DNA of 64,000 nucleotides from Weissella uvarum. GTDB taxonomy: Bacteria; Bacillota; Bacilli; Lactobacillales; Lactobacillaceae. This document shows, piece after piece, positions 39,878 through 48,679 of the stretch (positions within the stretch are counted from its first letter, which is position 1; every line of letters starts with the position of its first letter). The stretch spans positions 1 through 64,000 of the forward strand of contig NZ_JAFBEO010000004.1 in assembly GCF_016908785.1 (NCBI RefSeq). Direction: 5' to 3'. The position numbers were made by a program, and so were the translations under genes. Under the pieces are notes generated by a model. That model made no database searches. It had not been told where the DNA came from and was given only the letters and a program-made list of their open reading frames with translations.

Positions 39878-41412
39878 TAATTGGCACCAATTTCCAATTG
39901 ATCGAAAGGCAAATCAGCAACGAAGTCAGGTTCGTGACTAACGAGGATGATAATACCAGGGTAATCAATGAGAGCTTTCTTGACGGCGGTTTTACTGCGT
40001 TCGTCAAGATGGTTAGAAGGTTCATCTAAGATGAGAATATTACTTGGGATTAAGGTCATTTTTGCTAACTTAACTCGAGTTTGCTCACCACCAGATAGAT
40101 CACGCAATGGTTTAGTAGCATTACCGGCGTTAATACCAGATGTTGCTAAGACCTGACGGAGTTTCTTTGTATCCAAATCTTGGAATGCATTCTGCATTTC
40201 TTGAAGTGGTGTTTTTGAATCATCAGGCCAAATCAAATCCTGTTTGAAATAGTTAACTTTGGCATTTGCGCCGAGTTCGCTATTACCACTTACTGGTTGA
40301 AGCAAGCCAAGAATTGTTTTAATGGTCGTTGATTTTCCAACACCGTTAAAACCACTGATGATTAATTTATCATGACCAGTTAACTTAATCGTCAAAGGGT
40401 CGAGCAATGGCACACCATCATAACCAACCACAAGGTCTTTAGCTTCAACCGTGCTGAGTTTGTTACTGAATGGGAATTGGTAAGAGATGTCGCTTTGGTC
40501 ATTTTCTAATAAGCTAACCTTTTCCAATTTCTCTAATTTCTTTTCACGTGACTTAGCCTGCTTAGCGGTTGATGAACGGGCCTTGTTTTTAGCAATATAG
40601 TCTTGCTCTTTTTTAATCACGGCTTGTTGTTTAACATATTCACGTTCTTGTTGTTCCGCATTTTCTTGCTTCTGTTGCATGGCCTTGTTGTAGTTACCAG
40701 AATACTTGGTTACAGTCCCATAAGAAATATCCAAAATGGCATTGGTGATCTTTGATAGGAAGTCAAAATCATGACTAATGACCAAGATTGTACCGTCAAA
40801 GTCGTTTAGATAATCACTTAGCCAGCTAATTTGGTCCGTGTCCAAATTATTTGTAGGCTCATCCAGAATCATCATATCGTTATCGGATAGTAGTAGTTTA
40901 GCCAGCATGACTTTGGCTCGTTGACCACCTGAAAGTTCAGCCATCTTGGCATCTTGATCAATACTGGTAAGTCCAAGTCCAGCAACGACTTTATCGATTT
41001 TTGTCTCGATTTCATAAAACTCGTGGTTGTCCAAAATTTCTTGAAGTTCACCGGCTTTGGTTAACAAGTCATCGTCGGCGTTTTCAGCGTAGGCCATATA
41101 GTCTTTGTTTAGCTCATCATTGAGTTTGTACAATTCGGCAAAGGCACTTTGTAAGGTTTCATGGACTGTTAAATCAGCATTTTCTTTCACATACTGGTCC
41201 AAGTAACCAATTTTAATATTTTTACGCCAGTGGATGTCACCACCCAAAGGATCGAGTTGTTTCGTTAAAATTTTAATTAATGTTGATTTTCCTGCACCGT
41301 TATCGCCGATTAGGCCGACATGGTCTTCATTGGTCAATTTAAAATTGACGTTACTGAATAGCTTTTTATCAGGATAAGCCATTTCGAGATTATTGACTGT
41401 TAGGGTTTCCAT
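39877..41412 (-). CDS. ABC-F family ATPase (ribosome-associated), 511 aa
   Basis: Two ABC ATPase domains in one chain without membrane segments. First Walker A GDNGAGKST and signature LSGGQ, second Walker A GFNGVGKST and signature LSGGE. They are joined by a charged linker (KQAKSREKKLEKLEK), as in ABC-F proteins. GAGGAG precedes the ATG. Members either protect the ribosome from antibiotics or tune translation. A 14-codon leader ORF lies upstream, and its codons can pair with this gene's Shine-Dalgarno. Resistance function is not proven by sequence. Confidence 0.92.
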   Translation of the reverse strand: METLTVNNLEMAYPDKKLFSNVNFKLTNEDHVGLIGDNGAGKSTLIKILTKQLDPLGGDIHWRKNIKIGYLDQYVKENADLTVHETLQSAFAELYKLNDELNKDYMAYAENADDDLLTKAGELQEILDNHEFYEIETKIDKVVAGLGLTSIDQDAKMAELSGGQRAKVMLAKLLLSDNDMMILDEPTNNLDTDQISWLSDYLNDFDGTILVISHDFDFLSKITNAILDISYGTVTKYSGNYNKAMQQKQENAEQQEREYVKQQAVIKKEQDYIAKNKARSSTAKQAKSREKKLEKLEKVSLLENDQSDISYQFPFSNKLSTVEAKDLVVGYDGVPLLDPLTIKLTGHDKLIISGFNGVGKSTTIKTILGLLQPVSGNSELGANAKVNYFKQDLIWPDDSKTPLQEMQNAFQDLDTKKLRQVLATSGINAGNATKPLRDLSGGEQTRVKLAKMTLIPSNILILDEPSNHLDERSKTAVKKALIDYPGIIILVSHEPDFVADLPFDQLEIGAN

Positions 41413-41415
41413 AAA

Positions 41416-41456
41416 TTCTCCTCAATTTTAATTTTGCTTGATACCGATTGGGAGAA
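41416..41456 (-). promoter_or_regulatory. Hairpin able to sequester the ABC-F ribosome-binding site
   Basis: 5' arm TTCTCCCAAT (41447-41456, inside the leader ORF) pairs with ATTGAGGAGAA (41416-41426), giving 10 bp with one bulged A and covering GAGGAG. Confidence 0.6.
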
Positions 41457-41472
41457 GGGTGTTAATACGCAT
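41428..41472 (-). CDS. Leader peptide of the ABC-F gene, 14 aa
   Basis: The minus-strand ORF encodes MRINTLLPIGIKQN. AAGGAGG (41478-41484) sits 5 nt before its ATG, an ideal spacing. It ends 15 bp before the ABC-F ATG. Short leader ORFs of this kind are known regulators of antibiotic-resistance ABC-F genes, through ribosome stalling. Here the leader codons form one arm of a hairpin that hides the ABC-F ribosome-binding site. Confidence 0.65.
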   Translation of the reverse strand: MRINTLLPIGIKQN

Positions 41473-41554
41473 CCATACCTCCTTAAAATTAGACATAGAG
41501 TCTAGTATACGCTTTTGAGCGAAAGTTAAAAGGTACGGTAGCGATATTTTCATT

Positions 41555-41592
41555 AAAAAAGAGCAACCCTAGTTAGGGTTGCTCTTTTTTAA
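41555..41592. terminator. Terminator of the 38-aa gene
   Basis: AAAAAAGAGCAACCCTA/TAGGGTTGCTCTTTTTT palindrome, strong on both strands. Confidence 0.92.
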
Positions 41593-41601
41593 TTAACTTA
41601 C

Positions 41602-41718
41602 TTACTTATCTGTATCAGTACGACGTTGCCAGTTTTCTTCGATTTCCTTGTCAAATTGCTTCTTTTCATTTGAATCAAGAGTCTCGTAATAACGCTTCAT
41701 CATTTCAGTGTATTCCAT
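41602..41718 (-). CDS. Small protein, 38 aa
   Basis: MEYTEMMKRYYETLDSNEKK begins a highly charged helical peptide ending in RRTDTDK. GGAGG lies 8 nt before the ATG, and a strong terminator follows within 10 bp. No family recognised; too short for most gene finders. Confidence 0.65.
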   Translation of the reverse strand: MEYTEMMKRYYETLDSNEKKQFDKEIEENWQRRTDTDK

Positions 41719-41801
41719 AGTTAGGTCCTCCGAAAACGGTTTAATTTTTACTATATTCATAGTATACACTATTTACTTTCACATTTCTAATATATATTTA
41801 A

Positions 41802-42122
41802 TTAATGTATGCATTCCCATAAATTAGTTAATTCATGCAAAACATCGTCATGGACTGACTCCTTTAAAAAGCGATTCATAGGCGTGATGGCATGCCGATC
41901 TTTAAAGGCCAAGGGACGGGTTGCGACGAGCACCACAAGTTGGTTATTTTCTGTTAAGAAAATTTGACCCGGTTGACCTAAGCGTCCTTTGGTATGTTTA
42001 CCAATCCGCCAGCTATGAAAATCGTGTTCGCTGAGCGGATTATTTTTGGGTTGATAAGTCCCATTATTGTCTTGTTCAACAACGACACCAATTAATTCTG
42101 CGGTTGGATATTTATCTGTCAT
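41802..42122 (-). CDS. Hypothetical protein, 106 aa
   Basis: Soluble; a small beta-rich N-terminal half (ELIGVVVEQDNNGTYQPKNNP, then GQIFLTENNQLVVLVA) is followed by a helical C-terminus. GGAG precedes the ATG. No domain recognised; single-gene unit convergent with nothing obvious. Confidence 0.68.
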   Translation of the reverse strand: MTDKYPTAELIGVVVEQDNNGTYQPKNNPLSEHDFHSWRIGKHTKGRLGQPGQIFLTENNQLVVLVATRPLAFKDRHAITPMNRFLKESVHDDVLHELTNLWECIH

Positions 42123-42275
42123 AATCTACTCCAATTTTGTTAATAGGCTTAGTATAACGCTTTTTCAATAGAGACTGTAGGGCTTGGAAAGCTTGGACGA
42201 TTTTGGCAAGGCGGGATTGATATGATATAGTTAGTGACAAATAATAAGTTAATGCAAAAGTAGGGAGGCTACGTA

Positions 42276-43418
42276 ATGAATTTTGAGACTAAAGTTATTC
42301 ATGGTGGAACACAAGAAGACCCAGCAACTGGTGCGGTGGTCCCACCCATTTATCAAACGTCTACGTATCATCAACAAGAATTAGGTGGTAATGCCCCTTA
42401 TGAGTATACGCGTGGTGAAAATCCAACGCGCTTTGCTGTGGAGTCAGTAATGGCATCCCTTGAAAATGGAAAATACGGTTATGCTTTTTCATCAGGAATG
42501 GCGGCAATTCATGCGGTGATGACCTTATTACATGAAGGTGACCACTTGGTCATGGGCAATGATGTGTATGGTGGAACTTTTAGATTAGTTAATTCTATCT
42601 TGGCTGAATTAGGCGTTAGCTACACAGCTGTTGATACGGCTGATCCAGACGCGGTGGCAGCAGCAATTCAACCAAATACGAAGATGGTATATCTTGAAAC
42701 TCCATCAAATCCACTCTTGCATGTTACCGACATTCAAAAAGCAGCTGACATTGCCCACGATGCTGGAGCGATGGCCGTTGTTGATAATACATTTGCCTCA
42801 CCTTACAATCAAACCCCACTTGATTTAGGGGCTGACATTGTCGTGGCTTCAGGGACTAAATATCTGGGTGGCCATTCTGATACTGTGTCTGGTTTTGTGG
42901 TTACTAGTGACACTGATTTGGCTGATAAGATTAAAATGATTCAACTATCAATTGGGGCAGTATTGTCACCACAAGAATCATTCTTAGTACAACGTTCGCT
43001 TAAGACGCTTGCACTTCGGGTTGAACGGCATAATTCAAATGCGCAAACTTTGGCCGAATGGTTAAATGAACAACCTGAAGTTCAAAAAGTTTACTATCCC
43101 GGTCTTCCGGGAACACCAGATTATGAAATTGCTAAGCAACAAATGCGTGGCTTTGGTGGCATGATTTCAATTGAATTGCAAGATGGCTTAGATACAAAGC
43201 ATTTTGTTGAGAATCTTGATATTTTCCAACTGGCCGAATCATTAGGTGGGGTCGAATCATTGATTGAAGTGCCTGCCGTGATGACCCATGCGTCAATTCC
43301 GCGTGAAGTGCGTTTGGAGAATGGTATTAAGGATGAGTTAGTTCGTATCTCAGTTGGGGTTGAAAATGTTGACGACTTGCAAGCGGATTTGGCCCAAGGT
43401 TTAGCGGGATTGCATTAG
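42276..43418 (+). CDS. Cystathionine lyase/synthase-type PLP enzyme (Cys/Met metabolism family)
   Basis: 380 aa, full length. PLP-binding Lys in SGTKYLGGHSD at about residue 206; YEYTRGENPTR, SSGMAAIHAV and ETPSNP are typical. GGGAGG precedes the ATG. The family includes cystathionine gamma-synthase, beta-lyase and gamma-lyase, which sequence reading alone cannot separate. No S-box is present in its leader, unlike metK. It lies upstream of the permease but has a separate promoter region. Confidence 0.93.
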   Translation: MNFETKVIHGGTQEDPATGAVVPPIYQTSTYHQQELGGNAPYEYTRGENPTRFAVESVMASLENGKYGYAFSSGMAAIHAVMTLLHEGDHLVMGNDVYGGTFRLVNSILAELGVSYTAVDTADPDAVAAAIQPNTKMVYLETPSNPLLHVTDIQKAADIAHDAGAMAVVDNTFASPYNQTPLDLGADIVVASGTKYLGGHSDTVSGFVVTSDTDLADKIKMIQLSIGAVLSPQESFLVQRSLKTLALRVERHNSNAQTLAEWLNEQPEVQKVYYPGLPGTPDYEIAKQQMRGFGGMISIELQDGLDTKHFVENLDIFQLAESLGGVESLIEVPAVMTHASIPREVRLENGIKDELVRISVGVENVDDLQADLAQGLAGLH

Positions 43419-43459
43419 TAAAACACTTAGTAAAACAATAAAAAGTCCAAAAGTTTTAA

Positions 43460-43489
43460 TTGCATTTTACCTTGTGGTTATGCTAATAT
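43460..43489 (+). promoter_or_regulatory. Promoter of the Asn-leader/permease transcript
   Basis: TTGCAT (43460-43465), 18-bp spacer, extended -10 TGCTAATAT (43481-43489); start expected near 43496. Confidence 0.6.
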
Positions 43490-43517
43490 TACTTAACGTC
43501 AATTTAGGAGGCCAATC

Positions 43518-43595
43518 ATGATTTGGAACGTAAATAATAATAATAATAATAATGATAATTTACACTCAAACGCAAATTGTGATTGGGTCGTTTAG
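43518..43595 (+). CDS. Asparagine-rich leader peptide, 25 aa
   Basis: AGGAGG lies 9 nt before the ATG. The peptide starts MIWNV and then has seven Asn in a row, all AAT codons, with further Asn at positions 14, 18 and 20: 11 Asn and 2 Asp of 25 residues. It ends NCDWVV-stop at 43595. The last codons overlap a sequence complementary to the downstream terminator. These are the properties of an attenuation leader peptide for asparagine. It is too short to appear in ordinary gene lists. Confidence 0.82.
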   Translation: MIWNVNNNNNNNDNLHSNANCDWVV

Positions 43596-43656
43596 TGCGA
43601 CACAAAAAAGTGTAAAAAACTTTCACCCAATCTCTAGCCAGGTTGGGTGATTTTTT
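43581..43656 (+). promoter_or_regulatory. Transcription attenuator (antiterminator/terminator switch)
   Basis: Segment 2 GATTGGGT (43581-43588, inside the leader ORF) is the exact complement of segment 3 ACCCAATC (43625-43632). Segment 3 also forms the 5' arm of the terminator TCACCCAA/TTGGGTGA (43623-43650) with six T. The two hairpins are mutually exclusive. Confidence 0.8.
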
Positions 43657-43684
43657 ATGTCAAAAACAGAACGGAGTTAGGAAG

Positions 43685-45016
43685 ATGGAATCGCAAGTTG
43701 AACTGAAACGCTCGATGGGCTTAATGTCAGGGCTATCATTGGTTATTGGAACGGTTATTGGATCAGGAGTATTCTTTAAACAAGCTGGAGTTTTGCAACA
43801 AGCTGGGAATACAACGATGGGCTTGTTGGCTTGGGTTGCTGGAGGAATTATTACTTTGGCCGCCGGCCTTACGATTGCCGAGGTTTCAAATCGTTTGCCA
43901 AAGACTGGTGGTTTGTACAGTTATATTGAAGATTTGTACGGGCCAACAGCTGGTTTCTTGACAGGTTGGATGCAAGTGATTGTTTACGCCCCAGCTGTAA
44001 TTGCTTCAATTGGAGGTTATGCTGCATATTTAACAGCTAACTTCTTAGGTTGGGATATTTCAACTGCCCGTTGGATTACGGTCGTTTATATCTTAGGTGT
44101 TATGCTTTTGAACATGTTAGAAAACCGTGTTACTTCAGCCTTTCAAGTCATCACAACGTCAATTAAGATGTTGCCAATTATTGTGTTGGTTGTTTATGGT
44201 TTGTTCTTTGGTAAAGTAGATGCCTTGGGTCAAACTGTTAGCCAAGTGAGTTCATCAGCACACGGTGGCTTTGGGGCGGCTATCTTAGCAACTCTGTTTG
44301 CTTATGATGGTTGGATTCTATTAGGAAACATCGCTGGTGAATTGAAGAACCCGCGTCGTGATATGCCACGAGCCATTATTTTGGGAATTACCACAATTGT
44401 CTTGGCTTATGTTGGGGTAACCTATGCAACTTACCGGACTTTGCCAGCCAACGAAATTATTCATTTGGGAAACAACACAACTTTTGCCATGGCGACCCAA
44501 GCTTTTGGTGACCTAGGTGGGCGTTTGTTGAGTATCACAATTATTATTTCAATGTGGGGAACCTTGAATGGTAAGATCATTTCGTTCCCTCGTATGGCTT
44601 ATGCGATGGCCAAAGATGGGTTGTTCCCAAAGTTCTTATCACACTTGAACCCTAAGAGCCAAGAGCCAATCCGTGCGACAGCGACTGTAGCTGCCATGGC
44701 GATTGCGATTGCGGTATTCACCAACTCAGCTGATCGTTTATCAGATATTGCCATCTTTACGATTTGGATTTTCTATACAGCAGCATTCTTTGGAATCTTT
44801 ATTCTACGTAAGCAAAATGCGGACCAACCCGAAACAACTAGTTTCAAAACGCCGTTGTATCCAATTACGCCACTTGTAGCGATTGCCGGTTCACTTTTCG
44901 TATTAGGATCAACGATTATTTCTGACTTTAGTGGAGTGCTATTATCACTAGTGATGGTCGGCTTAGGCTTGCCAGTTTATTACTACTATCGTCACAAAAA
45001 TCATGTGCAAAAATAA
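43685..45016 (+). CDS. APC-superfamily amino-acid permease/exchanger (SteT/LAT-like)
   Basis: 443 aa, about 12 membrane segments. N-terminal LVIGTVIGSGVFF is the unwound substrate-binding helix of APC transporters; AYDGWILLGNIAGELKNPRRDMPRAI is typical of the SteT/LAT group. Start MESQVELK has GGAG 8 nt upstream; the frame extending to 43643 lies inside the attenuator. Control by an Asn leader suggests transport of asparagine or a related amino acid. The family itself is broad in substrate. Confidence 0.9.
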   Translation: MESQVELKRSMGLMSGLSLVIGTVIGSGVFFKQAGVLQQAGNTTMGLLAWVAGGIITLAAGLTIAEVSNRLPKTGGLYSYIEDLYGPTAGFLTGWMQVIVYAPAVIASIGGYAAYLTANFLGWDISTARWITVVYILGVMLLNMLENRVTSAFQVITTSIKMLPIIVLVVYGLFFGKVDALGQTVSQVSSSAHGGFGAAILATLFAYDGWILLGNIAGELKNPRRDMPRAIILGITTIVLAYVGVTYATYRTLPANEIIHLGNNTTFAMATQAFGDLGGRLLSITIIISMWGTLNGKIISFPRMAYAMAKDGLFPKFLSHLNPKSQEPIRATATVAAMAIAIAVFTNSADRLSDIAIFTIWIFYTAAFFGIFILRKQNADQPETTSFKTPLYPITPLVAIAGSLFVLGSTIISDFSGVLLSLVMVGLGLPVYYYYRHKNHVQK

Positions 45017-45022
45017 ATTTTA

Positions 45023-45055
45023 GAACGGCTAGTTAAATCTAGCCGTTTTTTATTT
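45023..45055 (+). terminator. Terminator of the permease gene
   Basis: AACGGCTAG/CTAGCCGTT, T6. Confidence 0.9.
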
Positions 45056-45127
45056 GGGCGTAAACGCTTTTTTGCAGAGAGGTTTGTTAAAATGAAAGTA
45101 ACCATTAGAAGTTAGAAAGGGATTGTT

Positions 45128-48100
45128 ATGTCGTTAGAAATATTGCTGGGGCCAGCCAGCAAAGATCATGAGCTGGCACTCCTTGAACGGATGCAAACCG
45201 TTTTAGCCAATGATGAGGCCACCCAATTATTTTATATCGTGCCAAACCATATTAAATTTGAAAGTGAAATTTCAGTTTTACAGCGGTTAGCTCAGTTAAT
45301 GCAGCATCAAGGTAACGCCGTTTCAATTCCACGAGTTCAGGTTTTTTCTTTGAGCCGGTTGGCCTGGTACTACATGAATGAAGATCCAATTTATCAGGCT
45401 GCCAATGTGTCAAAAGATGCCTTGCTCATGCTAGTGCAGTACTTATTACAAAAAAACCAAGCTGACCTACAGTTATATGGATCGATGTTAAACAAAGCTG
45501 GGTTTGTGAGTCAATTTACGGATCAATTACTGGAGTTACGTCAATCTGGTTTGAGTGCGGATGACTTAACTGAGATTCAAAACGATTTGCAAGCTGCGCA
45601 AACTTTAGTGTATAAGCTTCATGATTTAACACTAATTGGCGAGCAATTAGATGCTGTTTTAGCGGAGCGGGGTCAATATTTAAATAGTGATTTATTATTG
45701 GCGCTAAAGGTTTACTTGAATACGGATAAGCCAGATTTAACGCATCATCAATTTTTTATTAATCGATATTCTCAGATGACCCATGCCGAACGGGGTGTTG
45801 TTGAAGCGCTGATTACAAATGCGCAAGCAGTGACAATTGGCGTCCCAGCGACAGATTTGCAAACCAACCAAACTGAGCCAGCCTTGGACCAGCACGCCCA
45901 AAAACTTGGTTTGGATTTATTAGATTATGCGCAACAGCATGATGTTACAACCACTGTTACGCCTGTAACGACAGCTCGCCCAATTAGTCAAACCTTGCAA
46001 TCGGTTGAAGATTTTTGGTATGCCTATGAACAAAAAGGGGTGCAGCCACAATTGGATGCGCCAGTTGATCCAAATGAATTGCAAATTTGGCAAGCCAGTA
46101 CTCCCTATCAAGAAGTCGAGCAAATGGCGCGCATGATCCGTCAGGAAGTAGCGGCCGGACACCATCGTTATCGTGACTATCTATTGTTAGCGCGTGACTT
46201 GGGACCATATCAAAACATGATTCCGGCGGTATTTAACCGGTTTGAGATTCCATTTTTCATGGATAGTGATACTGCCATGGCTGAGCATCCCTTTGTAGCC
46301 TTTTTGGATCAACTCTTGTCCTTAGCAGATGGCATTACGCTGGCAAAGGTGATGGGGCTTTTAAAGACAGAGTTATTGCGTCCAGCAGATGTGAGTTTAG
46401 CAGACTATCGGGAAGCTTTAGCGTTAACAGAAAATTATGCCCTCGCTAAGAACTTACCAGGCTGGCGTTGGACTGATCAGACACCTTGGCAATTTGATCG
46501 CCAAACTTTGGATATGAATGATGAAGTGGTCCGGGAGCGAGTAGCTAATAAAGATGCGCAAATCGAATTAATTCATCAACAAATTAGTCAAGTTGTTGCG
46601 CCATTCTTGCAACAATTGCAAGGGATTACCGAGGCTCAAACGTTAGCAACGACACTTTATCAATTTCTAAAAGCGCAACGAGTTGACCAACAACTAATAG
46701 CTTGGCGAGACCAAGCAATTGAAGCCGGAGATTTGAATTTGGCCCGCCAACCAGAGCAGGTTTGGCGCACTTTTATTAGTGTGCTGGATGATTTTGTGGA
46801 AGTCTTTGGTACGCAAACCCTATCGTTGACGGAATTACGGGATGTGCTGCAAGCTGGTTTTGATAATGCAAATTACACGGGAATTCCGGCCACAATGGAT
46901 CAAGTCCGCATTTCAGAAAGCGGGATTGTGCAAAATTACGCCTATGACACAACGATTATTTTTGGGGCTACGAGTGCCAATTTGCCTGGGACAAGTCGGA
47001 CACAGGCGATTTTGAACGATCAAGATCGGGAAAGTTTAGAGCCATTGTTACCACAAGGAACGCAATTAAAAGTGACAGCGGAACAAGAAATGGCCCAAGA
47101 GCCCTATTTGATTTATAGTGCCATGATGAGTGCGCAACGCCGGTTGATTTGGCTCTATGCGACTAGCGATGGTTCCGATGCTCAGCAGGCTTCAACCTAT
47201 GTTAATCGCTTGATGACCCAATTTAATTTGAAGCCGCAGACATTCTTGGCCTTACCAGACCCTACGGCTCAGGATTTAACCCAATTCGTGGGATCACCAG
47301 CTAGTACCTTGGCCCATGTTGTGATGGTTAATCGGATTGCGCAAACCGGTCAATTAGCTTTGAGTAGTGCTTGGCAAGGCTTGCAACAACAGGTATCACG
47401 GCAAATTCCGGCACAAGCCCAACGCTTAATGAGCAGTTTGCATTATGTTAATCAAGCCCAGCCACTAAAGTTGCCGATTGTGCAGGCTTTATTTGGTACG
47501 GACTTAAAGGCTTCTGTTTCACGCTTACAAAGCTATGCACGTAATCCGTATGAGTTCTTTTTGCAATATGGCTTACGTTTGCACGAACGGGAAGTCATGA
47601 ATTTAACGCCAGCGGAAAAGGGAACCTACTTACATGCTTTGTTTGAACAAGTTTTTAACCAACTAATTGAACAGCAACAACCGCTTGGGGCTTTGGATGA
47701 TCAAACGCTCCGTGAATTAGTTCAGCAAAAAGCCCAAACTTTATTGAGCTCTGGGGATGTGACATTTGATGTCTTCCAAAGTTCAGCGCGGATGCGCTAT
47801 TTAACGCAACAGTTGAGTGACCAAGTGTTACAAGACTTGCAACAAATGCGGCGTGGGCAACCAAGTCGCGCTAAAGTACAAACGCAAAAGACTGAAGTTG
47901 GATTTGGTTTGGGGCCTAATGCTCTCAAACCAATTAAGTTAGATTTGCCACATGGTTCAATAACGGTGCGTGGAAAAATTGACCGATATGACCGTGTGCA
48001 AACCGATGCTAAAGACTACTTAATGATTGTTGATTATAAATCTAGTCAACGTAAATTTGATTTTCCTAAGGTTTTGTCAGGCTTAGAGTTGCAGTTGATG

Positions 48101-48679
48101 ACCTATTGGATGGCATTGAGTCAAAGTGAAACGACACCAATTGGTGGCACTAATTTCTTCAATGCGCAAACGCCGTTGATTAAAGTGACCGATTTTACTT
48201 TGTCACAAGTGCCTGATTTTGATACAACTGTGGCACAAGCAGAGGCTGAGTTTAATCAAGGTGGTCGCTATACCGGTGTTTTGCGTCGTGAGAGTGACTT
48301 ATTACATGCCTTGGAAGTGCCTGAAGGTGAAAAGCGCTTGTATGGTTTTGAATTTAAAAAGGATCAAACGGAACTGAAAGCCACTGGGAATGAAACGTAT
48401 TCGGATGATGAACTAGCAACTTTGCTTGATTATAATCGGTACATTACAGAACAAATTGGTGAGCACATCTTACAGGGACAATTCCCGCTATTGCCATATC
48501 GTGATAATTTGCAGACCGGTTTGCAAAATAGTGATTATCAACCAGTGATGTTGTTTGATGCGATGTTAGGAAATCAATATCGTGATATTACGCAATTACC
48601 AAGTAAACGTGATGCGGCTTTAAATGAAATGCGGCGAACGTTAGATGAAGAAAATGATTCTAAAGGAGGGCAAGCCTAA
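45128..48679 (+). CDS. rexB: ATP-dependent exonuclease subunit B (RexB/AddB)
   Basis: 1183 aa. The N-terminal helicase-like part has a degenerate Walker A (GPASKDHE instead of GxxGxGKT). The C-terminal nuclease domain retains VDYKSS near residue 968 and the downstream QLMTYW motif. I see no Cys in the protein, so the iron-sulfur cluster of Bacillus AddB is missing, as known for RexB of lactic acid bacteria. It overlaps rexA by one base. Together they process double-strand breaks for recombination. Confidence 0.93.
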   Translation: MSLEILLGPASKDHELALLERMQTVLANDEATQLFYIVPNHIKFESEISVLQRLAQLMQHQGNAVSIPRVQVFSLSRLAWYYMNEDPIYQAANVSKDALLMLVQYLLQKNQADLQLYGSMLNKAGFVSQFTDQLLELRQSGLSADDLTEIQNDLQAAQTLVYKLHDLTLIGEQLDAVLAERGQYLNSDLLLALKVYLNTDKPDLTHHQFFINRYSQMTHAERGVVEALITNAQAVTIGVPATDLQTNQTEPALDQHAQKLGLDLLDYAQQHDVTTTVTPVTTARPISQTLQSVEDFWYAYEQKGVQPQLDAPVDPNELQIWQASTPYQEVEQMARMIRQEVAAGHHRYRDYLLLARDLGPYQNMIPAVFNRFEIPFFMDSDTAMAEHPFVAFLDQLLSLADGITLAKVMGLLKTELLRPADVSLADYREALALTENYALAKNLPGWRWTDQTPWQFDRQTLDMNDEVVRERVANKDAQIELIHQQISQVVAPFLQQLQGITEAQTLATTLYQFLKAQRVDQQLIAWRDQAIEAGDLNLARQPEQVWRTFISVLDDFVEVFGTQTLSLTELRDVLQAGFDNANYTGIPATMDQVRISESGIVQNYAYDTTIIFGATSANLPGTSRTQAILNDQDRESLEPLLPQGTQLKVTAEQEMAQEPYLIYSAMMSAQRRLIWLYATSDGSDAQQASTYVNRLMTQFNLKPQTFLALPDPTAQDLTQFVGSPASTLAHVVMVNRIAQTGQLALSSAWQGLQQQVSRQIPAQAQRLMSSLHYVNQAQPLKLPIVQALFGTDLKASVSRLQSYARNPYEFFLQYGLRLHEREVMNLTPAEKGTYLHALFEQVFNQLIEQQQPLGALDDQTLRELVQQKAQTLLSSGDVTFDVFQSSARMRYLTQQLSDQVLQDLQQMRRGQPSRAKVQTQKTEVGFGLGPNALKPIKLDLPHGSITVRGKIDRYDRVQTDAKDYLMIVDYKSSQRKFDFPKVLSGLELQLMTYWMALSQSETTPIGGTNFFNAQTPLIKVTDFTLSQVPDFDTTVAQAEAEFNQGGRYTGVLRRESDLLHALEVPEGEKRLYGFEFKKDQTELKATGNETYSDDELATLLDYNRYITEQIGEHILQGQFPLLPYRDNLQTGLQNSDYQPVMLFDAMLGNQYRDITQLPSKRDAALNEMRRTLDEENDSKGGQA

